Assembly: GCF_003576475.1 (NCBI RefSeq) | Contig: NZ_QWGR01000001.1 | Span: forward strand, 124,001-188,000 | Length of the DNA: 64,000 nt | From: Maribellus luteus | Lineage (GTDB): Bacteria; Bacteroidota; Bacteroidia; Bacteroidales; Prolixibacteraceae | Direction: 5' to 3' | Part shown: positions 1 through 7,974 of the stretch, piece by piece | Position numbering within the stretch: position 1 is the stretch's first letter | Layout of the letters: every line of letters begins with the position of its first letter | Translations under genes and position numbers: made by a program | Notes under the pieces: model-generated | Told to the model about the DNA's origin: nothing | The model's input: only the letters and a program-made list of their open reading frames with translations | Databases searched by the model: none

Positions 1-426
1 ACTTAGGATAAATATTTCTTTTTGGCGTTCGGGGAGCTCATCTACTAAATTGTTCACTTTTTCTTTCAATTCGTGGTATTCAACTTGCTCCATCTGGGAA
101 TATTCTTCAGCCAGGGAAAGTTTAAGGATTTCTCCTTTAATATTTTCGTTGTTCAGGCGGCTTCTGAGTGCGTTTAATAAAAGGTTCCGGGTTATGGTAA
201 AAATAAAGGAATTGAAGGTCGCAGCGGAATTTATTTTTTTTCTGTTCATCCAGATTTTTACAAATACTTCCTGCAGGATGTCATCAATGTCTTCTTCGAT
301 TTTTAAAAAGGAGCGGGAAAAATTGTATAAACGAGGATAGTAGTGATTAAATAAATCTTCGAGTGGCGCCTCATTGTCATTTGCCAGTTCTGATATTATT
401 TTATCCAGGTTTATTTTGTTAGTCAT
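1..426 (-). CDS. ECF-type RNA polymerase sigma-70 factor (3' end cut by window edge)
   Basis: The reverse strand from the ATG at 424-426 is open for 142 codons to the window edge. The protein starts MTNKINLDKII and has the sigma region 2 pattern (LFNHYYPRLYNFSRSFL, then EEDIDDILQEVFVKIW around residues 45-60) and the start of region 4 (ELPERQKEIFILS, residues 130-142). ECF factors of this family are about 190 residues, so roughly 50 residues, including the helix-turn-helix, lie beyond the edge. By analogy with the other three sigma genes in this window it probably controls a FecR/SusCD locus further left. This is an inference, since no partner gene is visible. The ATG is the only good start, and a -7-like box lies just upstream at 446-453. 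Confidence 0.9.
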   Translation of the reverse strand, partial: MTNKINLDKIISELANDNEAPLEDLFNHYYPRLYNFSRSFLKIEEDIDDILQEVFVKIWMNRKKINSAATFNSFIFTITRNLLLNALRSRLNNENIKGEILKLSLAEEYSQMEQVEYHELKEKVNNLVDELPERQKEIFILS

Positions 427-445
427 CGAAATCCGTTAGTTGGCA

Positions 446-453
446 CAAACATA
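446..453 (-). promoter_or_regulatory. Possible -7 box of the partial ECF sigma gene
   Basis: On the reverse strand these bases read TATGTTTG, matching the Bacteroidota -7 consensus TAnnTTTG. No TTTG -33 element is present at the expected 19-21 bp spacing, so this is a weak call. It would give a short leader of about 10-15 nt. Confidence 0.3.
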
Positions 454-797
454 TAATTTTTTTGGGAAAGACGTTTAAGTGTTGACATCGGGGAGGGGAA
501 GAAAGGAATTGTGAGAGGAAGTTCTTTTGTGCGTCAACAGCATTGGGAATGTACAGGAAGCTTTTTTTGCATGAAAAATTACATTTTGTTTTAGGAGTGC
601 TTGAGCTTGTAAAAGCACCCGATGTGGCGGCGTTGAGGCGACTCATAGTGGGTTTCTGATTGGACGCAGATATTTATCTTTTTGAGAATGAGGATTTCGG
701 GGAAACAATCGAAAATGCCGGAGAGAAATGCCTTGTTTTTGTTGGTGGCATCATTTTTAGAGAGGCAGAAATTTTATGAATATTTTTTTGCGATTTC
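454..797. other. Intergenic stretch without a recognised gene
   Basis: The stretch lies between the partial sigma gene and the tRNA promoter. The only long reading frame here, reverse 419-646, has low complexity, no family resemblance, and would overlap the sigma gene start. I see no repeat or RNA gene. Confidence 0.5.
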
Positions 798-828
798 TTT
801 GCAGAACTAAAAATAGCTTCTATATTTG
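798..828 (+). promoter_or_regulatory. Bacteroidota-type promoter of tRNA-Val
   Basis: TTTG at 798-801 is followed after exactly 19 bp by TATATTTG at 821-828. This is a full match to the Bacteroidota housekeeping promoter (TTTG, N19-21, TAnnTTTG). Transcription would begin near 835, about 45 nt before the mature tRNA. Confidence 0.8.
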
Positions 829-880
829 CAGCGCCTTTCTGAAAAAGGGGGCGCGTTCAGAAACAAGAAAACAATTTTTA

Positions 881-955
881 GGGCGATTAGCTCAGTTGGT
901 TCAGAGCATCTGGTTTACACCCAGAGGGTCGGCGGTTCGAATCCGTCATCGCCCA
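881..955 (+). tRNA. tRNA-Val (anticodon TAC)
   Basis: The cloverleaf can be read directly. The acceptor stem GGGCGAT (881-887) pairs with ATCGCCC (948-954). The D arm is GCTC...GAGC. The anticodon stem TCTGG/CCAGA has loop TTTACAC, giving anticodon TAC. The T arm GGCGG-TTCGAAT-CCGTC follows, then discriminator A955. The CCA end is not encoded (the sequence continues CTTAA). It is a single tRNA with its own promoter and terminator. Confidence 0.97.
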
Positions 956-958
956 CTT

Positions 959-1000
959 AAAAGGTCGAAAGTCATTGTGACGGTCGGCCTTTTTTGTTTT
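959..1000 (+). terminator. Rho-independent terminator of tRNA-Val
   Basis: The arm AAAAGGTCG (959-967) pairs, with one G-T wobble, with CGGCCTTTT (985-993). A run of T follows directly. It starts four bases after the tRNA. Confidence 0.75.
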
Positions 1001-1092
1001 AACCCGAATGCATCTCTAGGGATCAATTTAAAGAGCAGCTTAGAAATCAGGGAGAATGATTTTTTGCATAAATCAGATGATTCCGCTTAAAG

Positions 1093-1138
1093 AAAAGAAA
1101 CTCATCCCGGTTTTCATATCGTGATGAGTTTCTTTTTT
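1093..1138. terminator. Bidirectional intrinsic terminator
   Basis: A perfect 14-bp inverted repeat, AAAAGAAACTCATC (1093-1106) and GATGAGTTTCTTTT (1123-1136), has A-rich left and T-rich right flanks, so it would work in both directions. It closes the reverse-strand phosphoesterase operon ending at 1196 and backs up the tRNA terminator on the plus strand. Confidence 0.85.
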
Positions 1139-1195
1139 AGCCTGTCAGTTTTTGCTTCTTGAATGCATTTCCCTGAAGGAGCAGCGGTGCCGTTT

Positions 1196-2191
1196 TTATT
1201 CGGGGTTACTTCGGGTAAAAACAGTTTCATTTATTTTCTCGCCGCCACGTATGCGAAGCCAGGTATCAAATTCCCATTTATCTTCTTTCAAAACAATAAC
1301 CCGGGCTCCGTTTTTCAGGTCGCCATAAGTGTCCCCACTGCCCGAAAAGCGCCCATAGGCCAATGCTATTCCGTAAAGCGACGAAATGTAATCGTTCACA
1401 TGATCGTGACCAACAAAGGTCCCCATTACGTCACCTTGCTCCAGCATAGCCAGGAACATTCCGGAGTTAAGAGAAGGCGAACAAACATCTTCGTTCTTAA
1501 CTCCTACCGGTTGCATTCCTCCATTGCTCCATGCCTGGGTATATTCAGGAAGCGGAATATGAAAAAAGGCCAGGGCCGGAATAGCTTCTCCATTGTTCTT
1601 TTCTGTGAAGTTGTTGCTTTTTTGTGTATACCAGTTTATCTGTTCGCGGGTGAACCAACCATAAGTGCCTGTACCTTCAACGGTTGAATATGCATTGGAG
1701 TCCATGCAATAAAGAAGGGCTTTGGTAGTTTTGTCACCACCTTTTATTTCCAATACATAATTGCCTGTTCCATAGGCTTCTTCCGTTTTATAAGCAATAC
1801 AGTTTTTTTCAAGCTGAACCAGTTCCTCCATAATTTCACTTCTGGTTTTATCCGATTCATCATCGTGGTTTCCGAGTACTGCTACCCATGGAATTCCCCT
1901 GTCAATCATTGGGGCTGTTAATAGTTCCCAACCCTTGAATACGGGTGCTTTGGTAACTGCATCTCCTGTAAAAACAACCAAATCAGGTCTTTCAATATCA
2001 AGCACTTCGTTTATCATGGGTAAAACAACTTCCGATTTTGGTGAATCGAACATAAAATGCAGATCCGTAAATTGTACTATTTTGAAGGTTTTGTCCTCAT
2101 TAAAATGCAGTGTTTGCTGTCCAATAGCGGTACCATTTAAGCCCAAAACAACTACCAGGACTACCAGAATTTTCAACGTCATTTTTCTCAT
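1196..2191 (-). CDS. Secreted calcineurin-like metallophosphoesterase
   Basis: This 332-residue protein begins with a signal peptide (MRKMTLKILVVLVVVLGLNGTAIGQ), so it is exported. All binuclear-metal motifs of the metallophosphatase fold are visible: DLH (43-45), GD (76-77), GNHD (107-110), a histidine in FFHIP (about 210), and GHDH (261-264). The overall shape resembles the Dcr2/purple-acid-type phosphatases of Bacteroidota. The substrate cannot be read from sequence. I use the ATG at 2191. The frame is open eight codons further to a TTG, but the signal peptide fits the ATG. It is the last gene of locus 1, directly after a second phosphoesterase (about 40 bp spacer), and is followed by a bidirectional terminator. 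Confidence 0.88.
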   Translation of the reverse strand: MRKMTLKILVVLVVVLGLNGTAIGQQTLHFNEDKTFKIVQFTDLHFMFDSPKSEVVLPMINEVLDIERPDLVVFTGDAVTKAPVFKGWELLTAPMIDRGIPWVAVLGNHDDESDKTRSEIMEELVQLEKNCIAYKTEEAYGTGNYVLEIKGGDKTTKALLYCMDSNAYSTVEGTGTYGWFTREQINWYTQKSNNFTEKNNGEAIPALAFFHIPLPEYTQAWSNGGMQPVGVKNEDVCSPSLNSGMFLAMLEQGDVMGTFVGHDHVNDYISSLYGIALAYGRFSGSGDTYGDLKNGARVIVLKEDKWEFDTWLRIRGGEKINETVFTRSNPE

Positions 2192-2230
2192 AATATATTG
2201 TGAATTTAAATACAAGCACTCTTTAGGTGG

Positions 2231-4612
2231 CTAGTCTGAAATTATAATTTTCCCTTTCCCCACGATTGTTTGCTTATCTCTAACCATAAACATATAAAAT
2301 CCGGGGACTAATGAATCTCGTTCAATAATAATCCGATTTGCTTCAACCCTGTAGCGGCAACTTAGCTTGCACCCATTTACGTCAACCAAGCTAAGTTTTA
2401 GCCCGGAGTAATCCGAGTCGGGCAACTGAATGTACGATTGGCAAACCATTGGATTTGGCACAACTTTGAGCTCCGGAATATACGGACGAATTGTGTTATT
2501 AACAGAAGTAACTACACTACAATCTACTTTAGCTGATCCTAAAGTAAGAAAAAGGTCATCAAAATAACTGTCGTTATCATTCCCTGCATTTCGTGTCCCT
2601 TTCAGCTCAAATTTAATGGTTTTGGTATGTTGCGGAATATGGGTAGTCGCGCTTAAAAGAGTCCAGTTGCTATTGAGGGTAGTCAAAGTATTTCCTTCGC
2701 TGATCTTCTGGTTATTCGAGTCATAAAAAAGGATTTTCAATTCAGGACGATCGCTTCCATTGTAATTCGACAAGTAGCCGCCATAATTTACCTTAAAATT
2801 TCCGGTGGCTATCGAATCGCTGTAAGAACTGACATCGACATATTGCGATGCTTTTGCAACGGCGCTTGAATTGCATAAACCTCCTACAATAAAATATTTT
2901 TGACCATTGTACGGACTAGTGCCGTCACATTCTCCCTCAGCCAAAGCTTCTACTACTCCTTGTATCGTTTGCCAGTTATCCAGTCCGTTTTCTGCTCCCG
3001 GATTTTTTAAGAGGTTGGGAAGCGATTGGGATTCACCGGTTGAAAAAGCCAGTGGTTCCGACCATTCACTCCAGTTTAATTCCTTGTCGCGATATCTTAC
3101 TCTCCACCAATAGTTCGTATTCTCACTTAATCCGGCCATCGGTTCATCGGTTAAATCATCACCTTCCTGAGTATTAACCTCGTTGTACCAGTTTTCAAAC
3201 GTCTTCCAGCTGTCGCCCACAGGATTTGAAAAATCGGTGGCACTGGTTGATACCTGCCAGTGGCTTTGTGCATGCTCTGAATTTGTATTGGCCGAAGAAA
3301 AATTATCAGCCTTTAAAACAACACATTCCGGTATTAATTTTTGATTGGCTGGACTGATTCCTTCCGGTCTGTTTACAAGTGAGGCATTTTTTCGGATGGT
3401 TACAACATCCGTTTGCTGGTTTTCTATCACCTGATCCTGATCTCCGCGGCTAATCCGTCTTAAAACCAGTTTCGGGTCATTGCCATCGGTTACATCTATT
3501 ACAACGAAACCATATTCATCTTGCGAAACCGAAAACTCATCGTAATCGCGGTTGGGAAATTCGCCCCAGTTATCGATGGCCCCACTGGCGGTAGCCACAT
3601 TAACCCAAAGGTGTTTTTGATCTCTCGACTGCCCCCTGGAATACCCGTGCGTATGACCAAACAGGTGTACAACCGGTTTCCCGCTTTGTGCAGCAAAATC
3701 ATCCAGCTTTTCAATTACCTTCCCTGTAAAATCGGATTCCCCGGGTGTCCACAGTTCCGATTTATAAGGATGATGCATTTGTGCAAATACAAAATCGATA
3801 GAATCGGCTGTTAAAGTATTGTTCAGTGTTTGTTGTAACCATGCCAGTTGAACATTCCCATTGTATGGACCGTTAGAGTTCAATCCAATAATCCGGAGAT
3901 TCCCATAGTCTTTAAACCACCAGTGTTCTTTGTAGCTTTCGGTTCCGTTTTCAGGCAATTTAAAGTAATTAAAGTAATAGGCCGAGTTATTTTCATGATT
4001 CCCCAGAACCGGGTAAACCGGGACCTGGCTGTATAACTTTTCTGCCGGATTAAAGAAATCGTTTTTCCATTGACTAAAAGTTTCGCCATTGCTCACCAAA
4101 TCGCCCGGAAGCATGATCAACGCCAAATTATCGGTAATCTTACCACCATACTTGGTCTTAAAATATTTTAAAACCCCTTCTTCCACAATTTCTTTGAATT
4201 TGTTGGGGTGATCTCCATCCTTTTGCATATCACTCATGGCAACAATGCGAAAAGGCTTTTCGTCGGCTGCCAGAGGAGGTGTTTTGAACTCGAAAATATC
4301 GGAAATGGCATTTCCTGTTTTTACGCGGTAGTAATATCTGGTATAGTGGGCGAGGTTTTCAAGTTGAACCTGGTGCAATCTCGAAGTGTTGGATGAAAAG
4401 GAGGTTCCGTAACTTACATTTCCCAGTTCGATGGAAGTGCCCCACTCAACCACACTTTCGTTGGTTTGGTTGGTTTCCCATAATAGGTTGACCGAGTTGG
4501 GTGTTACATCCTGAAGATAAGGTTGAATTGTAATGTCTTGGGCATTGCCGGTTGAGATGGTGAAAAAAAATAACAGGAATGCCCCAACAACGATGTTGTT
4601 AATTGGATTCAT
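2231..4612 (-). CDS. Multidomain secreted metallophosphoesterase with FN3 N-terminus and T9SS tail
   Basis: This protein has 793 residues. A signal peptide (to NAQ, about residue 25) is followed by a fibronectin-III/purple-acid-phosphatase-like domain (about 28-110, ending in the HYTRYYYRVKT motif). The catalytic metallophosphatase domain (about 115-390) carries SDMQ, PGDLV, LGNHEN, MHHPY and GHTHGYSRG, which are the expected metal-ligand motifs. The rest is beta-rich: a second FN3-like segment (about 440-535) and a carbohydrate-binding-like jelly roll (about 535-690). The C-terminal 70-80 residues begin VPELKVVPNPM in style and look like a type IX secretion sorting domain, so the mature enzyme is probably surface-anchored or released. 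It lies in the Sus-type operon between the LamG lipoprotein and the smaller phosphoesterase. A phosphodiester or phosphomonoester linked to a glycan is a reasonable substrate guess, but only a guess. Confidence 0.87.
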   Translation of the reverse strand: MNPINNIVVGAFLLFFFTISTGNAQDITIQPYLQDVTPNSVNLLWETNQTNESVVEWGTSIELGNVSYGTSFSSNTSRLHQVQLENLAHYTRYYYRVKTGNAISDIFEFKTPPLAADEKPFRIVAMSDMQKDGDHPNKFKEIVEEGVLKYFKTKYGGKITDNLALIMLPGDLVSNGETFSQWKNDFFNPAEKLYSQVPVYPVLGNHENNSAYYFNYFKLPENGTESYKEHWWFKDYGNLRIIGLNSNGPYNGNVQLAWLQQTLNNTLTADSIDFVFAQMHHPYKSELWTPGESDFTGKVIEKLDDFAAQSGKPVVHLFGHTHGYSRGQSRDQKHLWVNVATASGAIDNWGEFPNRDYDEFSVSQDEYGFVVIDVTDGNDPKLVLRRISRGDQDQVIENQQTDVVTIRKNASLVNRPEGISPANQKLIPECVVLKADNFSSANTNSEHAQSHWQVSTSATDFSNPVGDSWKTFENWYNEVNTQEGDDLTDEPMAGLSENTNYWWRVRYRDKELNWSEWSEPLAFSTGESQSLPNLLKNPGAENGLDNWQTIQGVVEALAEGECDGTSPYNGQKYFIVGGLCNSSAVAKASQYVDVSSYSDSIATGNFKVNYGGYLSNYNGSDRPELKILFYDSNNQKISEGNTLTTLNSNWTLLSATTHIPQHTKTIKFELKGTRNAGNDNDSYFDDLFLTLGSAKVDCSVVTSVNNTIRPYIPELKVVPNPMVCQSYIQLPDSDYSGLKLSLVDVNGCKLSCRYRVEANRIIIERDSLVPGFYMFMVRDKQTIVGKGKIIISD

Positions 4613-4640
4613 AATTAAGATGTTTCGGAAGTTGTAAGAA

Positions 4641-4676
4641 TGAAAGAGGACAAGCCAAAAGCCTGTTCCCCTTTCA
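4641..4676 (-). other. Intercistronic stem-loop between LamG and phosphoesterase genes
   Basis: The arms GAAAGAGGACAAGC (from 4642) and GCCTGTTCCCCTTTC (4661-4675) pair imperfectly with a short AAAA-type loop. On the reverse strand no strong U-tract follows, so it may be a weak terminator or an mRNA stability element rather than the operon end. Confidence 0.4.
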
Positions 4677-4694
4677 TTTGTGTTCTTCCGAGTA

Positions 4695-6449
4695 TTAGTT
4701 ATTGAACAAATCTGTTATATTTTCCGGGGTAAGGACGTAGTCATAAATCACAACATTGGCCATTTTCCCCTCAAAAAATTGTCCGTATGTGGCCGGACCA
4801 TCCTGCGCCATTCTTAACGGATTTCCGCTGTTAATGCTTCCAACTGCCGACATATCGGCGCCACCTACAGCAACAGCATCCTGATACATGGTCATATTTC
4901 CATCACGGTCGAAGGTAACAGTTAACATATGCCAGTTACCGCCGTTAAACGGAATACCATCGCCCGAAGTACTCCAATCCGCTTTGTTTCCGCCACCATC
5001 AGATACAGCTACACGCCAGTTATCCCCCCGAAAAGCAATGGATAAACCTGTATTGCCGGAACTATCCCAATCCTGGTCTCCAATCATAACCGGATCACTG
5101 TCAGCAGAAGTTGTATTCACCCAAAATGAAATTGAAAAATCTCCTTCGTACCTGAAACCAAGATCATCGTCGGCTAAAGTTGCGTACTGATTTGTTCCGT
5201 TAAACTGATAACCTTTTAGTCCATTGCCAAAATTTTCCATGGCAATGTCGCCTGTTTTTTCAACCTGAATTAATTTCTTAAGACCTGCTGCCATTTCAAC
5301 CGTGGCACCGGTAGAAGGATCTTTGGAAATTTCAGCCACCTCGGCCGGAGTCAATACATAATCGTAAATCTTACTTTCCGCAATGTCGCCAACAAACGGG
5401 ACACCATAAGTTCCTGTTCCGTCCTGCCCAATGTGAATAAAGTAATCGTTGAGAATACTTCCTACTGCTGACATATCATCGCTGGCAACTTCTACTCCAT
5501 CCTGGTACATGGACATATTTCCATCGCGATCGAAAGTAACAGCCAGCAAATGCCAGTCGCCGTCATTAAATGGCATACCATCGGTACTTGCATCTGCTTT
5601 GTTGCCATTTCCATCCGAAATTGCCACTCGCCAGGCATCGCCGGTAAATGCAATTGTAAAACCGGTATTGTTTGAGCTGTTCCAATCCTGGTCGCCCATC
5701 ATTGCCGGATCGCTGACCGAAGAGGAGGTACGTACCCAGAAAGAAACGGAGAAATCGCTTGTGCCTCTGAAATTAAGGTCTGGATCGCCTTCAACCGTTG
5801 TATAGTTTGCAGCATTCCCGTCGTAACTGTGTCCGTAACGATTGGCCTCGAATACAGTAAGTGCAACCTCCGGGTTATTTACCAGGATATGTTTGTTTTC
5901 ACCCTGTTTACGAATTAACTCAAACCCGGTAGGCAATTTTGGTGGAGGTGATTTAAAGCGCACGGTGTAGAACATTCCTTCGATAAAAGGACCTCCGTTT
6001 GGGTTTTGGTAATAAAACTTGAAAAGCATCTTTTTGCTTTTGCCTTCTCCAATACCTAATTCTGCCAGAGTTGTGTTTATCAACAGCTTATAAGTAGCTC
6101 CGTCTTTCTGAAATTCAGTATACTCCTTTATTAAAGTAGTTTGGTTCGACTCCAGTATTTCGAGTTTAACCGGCTCGAGACGCAGTACAAAATCAAAGCC
6201 TATGGTCTGGTCTTCCAAATAAGTATTTTCCTCTTTCGGATTGTAGTCCAGTTCGGCCAATTCTCCGGAAGTATATGCACTTCCTGTTTCGGGGTTAATG
6301 GGGGTAAATATTGCCTTGTTGTCTTCTGTAATGATGTATGGGACAATATTGGGATCGGATATATCGTACTCACAGGCAGTTGCCGCCAAAAGAACAACCG
6401 CCATAAGTAGTGTTTTTATGTAACTATATGATTTTTTCATCTTATTCAT
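4695..6449 (-). CDS. Outer-membrane lipoprotein with two tandem LamG/concanavalin-like domains
   Basis: This protein has 584 residues. The lipoprotein signal ends in AATAC, with the lipidated Cys near residue 26. An N-terminal region of about 150 residues resembles the DUF1735-type beta-sandwich common in SusCD-associated lipoproteins. Two LamG domains follow, at about 205-375 and 400-580. They are recent duplicates: both contain MGDQDW/IGDQDW, NNTG/GNTG, WRVA, NKAD, TFDRDGNM, MYQD, DMSAVGS and YDYVLTP. LamG domains usually bind glycans or other extracellular ligands, so this is probably the locus-specific surface binding protein next to SusD. The upstream SusD gene ends 27 bp away. No catalytic motif is seen. 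Confidence 0.82.
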   Translation of the reverse strand: MNKMKKSYSYIKTLLMAVVLLAATACEYDISDPNIVPYIITEDNKAIFTPINPETGSAYTSGELAELDYNPKEENTYLEDQTIGFDFVLRLEPVKLEILESNQTTLIKEYTEFQKDGATYKLLINTTLAELGIGEGKSKKMLFKFYYQNPNGGPFIEGMFYTVRFKSPPPKLPTGFELIRKQGENKHILVNNPEVALTVFEANRYGHSYDGNAANYTTVEGDPDLNFRGTSDFSVSFWVRTSSSVSDPAMMGDQDWNSSNNTGFTIAFTGDAWRVAISDGNGNKADASTDGMPFNDGDWHLLAVTFDRDGNMSMYQDGVEVASDDMSAVGSILNDYFIHIGQDGTGTYGVPFVGDIAESKIYDYVLTPAEVAEISKDPSTGATVEMAAGLKKLIQVEKTGDIAMENFGNGLKGYQFNGTNQYATLADDDLGFRYEGDFSISFWVNTTSADSDPVMIGDQDWDSSGNTGLSIAFRGDNWRVAVSDGGGNKADWSTSGDGIPFNGGNWHMLTVTFDRDGNMTMYQDAVAVGGADMSAVGSINSGNPLRMAQDGPATYGQFFEGKMANVVIYDYVLTPENITDLFNN

Positions 6450-6476
6450 TTTTTGATTGTGAAAATGCCAAACGTA

Positions 6477-7952
6477 TTACTTCATATGCCATAATACAGC
6501 GTCTACATCATCTACTTCGGAGCCAAACTGGCGAACCAATGCTTCTCTGTAGTTTAGCGGATTATCGGTATCTCTTTCTACGGTAGGATACATCCAGCGT
6601 ACCGGAATCTTTTCTCTCGGCGTATTTTCAGAAGAAACAGCAAACTCCGGAACACCTGTTCGGCGCTGATTAAAAAAGGCCTCCCAACCTGAGTTCTGGA
6701 AGAATCCGATGTATTTTTGGGTAAGAATCTGTTCCAGACCATCGATGTTATCGCCAATGTATGCTCCCAATCCGTTCAGGAAGCCTGCGATATTTTCCGG
6801 GGCAACTCCGTTAAATTCCATCGATGCAGTTACGGCATTGTCGTAGTGCATTTTTGCATTCGGGATCCAACCACGGTTTGCTGCCTCAGCCAGGGTAAAC
6901 TCCTGCTCTACATAACTTAGAAACACGTTGGGAATACCCACATAATTGATGTAGCGACTGTTTTTGACTCTCGAAAACAATCCGGCATTTTTAGCACTTT
7001 GCAACTCACCCAACGCTGTTGAAACATAGGGGCCGGCATAAGCATCGAAATCGGAAGCAGCATTTGGATCGGCAGCAAGGGCAGCCGGTGTTGGATCAGC
7101 AACCATGAACAAACGGGGATCTTTATTTGCCTTTAATAAATCAACAAACAGCCCTCCTACAACGGTACGGTCAACGGCACTTGGCGAGTCAGGATTAAGC
7201 CCGAAGCGGAAACCGTCTTCGTCCCAGTGTTCGTATTTCATGTCGTCTTCGTTCCCTCTGAAAAGCGGATATTTATCCGGATTGTTTACAATGTTGGCAA
7301 ATCTGCCTTTTATATTCAGCTCAGAATCGTCTGCTTTTTTGCTTAATTCAATTAAAATGCGCAGCGTGTAAGAGTTTATCACTCGTTGCCACATGCTCAG
7401 GTCGCCACCGTAATAAAAATCTCCGGCTACGGTAAGGCTTTCCTTCACCAGGGGATCAATTTCAGAATTAGCTTCATCCAACCACTCCAAAAGCTGTATA
7501 AAAATGGTTTTTTGAGAATCATAAACCGGATAGATAATTCCCTCTTCCAAATGTAAAGCTTCACTTAACGGGATGTCTCCCATTCGGCGTACCATCTCAA
7601 AATAGGTGTGTACTTTCAGAAATTTTGCCAATGGAGCATATCCTCTTGCTCCAATCTTTTCGGCTTCTTCCACCATAAACTCAAGGCTCTGTATGTCCTT
7701 GTGATAAAAATAGCCCCTGTAATTCACATAAAGAACCGGTCCGCTATCGCCACCCACCGAATGGTGATGTTGAGTGGTCATGTAAGTGCCTGAAAACGGA
7801 CCGCTTGCTTCGGGTAAAAAGTTGGTGAAAATTAAGGACGGAGCCACGCTCGTAGGTTCATTAGGATTCACGCGCAGTTCTTCAAAATCGGCGCAGCTAC
7901 TGATAAATATTAGCAATGTTAGTAACACTGCCAGTGTTTTATTATTTTTCAT
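6477..7952 (-). CDS. SusD/RagB-family nutrient-binding lipoprotein
   Basis: This 491-residue protein has a lipobox ending ISSC (Cys about 20) followed by ADFEELRVNPNEPTSV, the typical opening of SusD-like_2 family proteins. The fold is an alpha-helical TPR bundle that caps the SusC barrel at the cell surface. Family landmarks include WQRVINSYTLRILIELSKK (about 195-215), FTLAEAANRGW (about 350) and the C-terminal EAFFNQRRTGVPEF. The gene directly follows its SusC partner (23 bp), and the pair should form one importer complex. The ligand is unknown, but the downstream phosphoesterases suggest something phosphorylated. Confidence 0.93.
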   Translation of the reverse strand: MKNNKTLAVLLTLLIFISSCADFEELRVNPNEPTSVAPSLIFTNFLPEASGPFSGTYMTTQHHHSVGGDSGPVLYVNYRGYFYHKDIQSLEFMVEEAEKIGARGYAPLAKFLKVHTYFEMVRRMGDIPLSEALHLEEGIIYPVYDSQKTIFIQLLEWLDEANSEIDPLVKESLTVAGDFYYGGDLSMWQRVINSYTLRILIELSKKADDSELNIKGRFANIVNNPDKYPLFRGNEDDMKYEHWDEDGFRFGLNPDSPSAVDRTVVGGLFVDLLKANKDPRLFMVADPTPAALAADPNAASDFDAYAGPYVSTALGELQSAKNAGLFSRVKNSRYINYVGIPNVFLSYVEQEFTLAEAANRGWIPNAKMHYDNAVTASMEFNGVAPENIAGFLNGLGAYIGDNIDGLEQILTQKYIGFFQNSGWEAFFNQRRTGVPEFAVSSENTPREKIPVRWMYPTVERDTDNPLNYREALVRQFGSEVDDVDAVLWHMK

Positions 7953-7974
7953 TTCGTCTAGTTTTATTCAAAGG

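Noticed and set aside
50-340. Plus-strand reading frame of 96 codons
   Set aside because: It is antisense to the partial ECF sigma gene, whose reverse-strand protein has clear region 2 and 4 motifs.
419-646. Reverse-strand 75-codon frame
   Set aside because: It overlaps the sigma gene start, is low-complexity, and shows no domain or signal peptide.
881-955. tRNA-Val as an integration site of a mobile element
   Set aside because: No integrase gene or repeated 3' tRNA fragment is visible nearby, and the neighbouring genes are ordinary Sus-type loci.
776-1090. Plus-strand 104-codon frame
   Set aside because: It runs through the tRNA-Val gene and its terminator, so it cannot be a real protein gene.
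1163-1687. Plus-strand 174-codon frame
   Set aside because: It lies entirely antisense to the phosphoesterase carrying DLH, GNHD and GHDH motifs.
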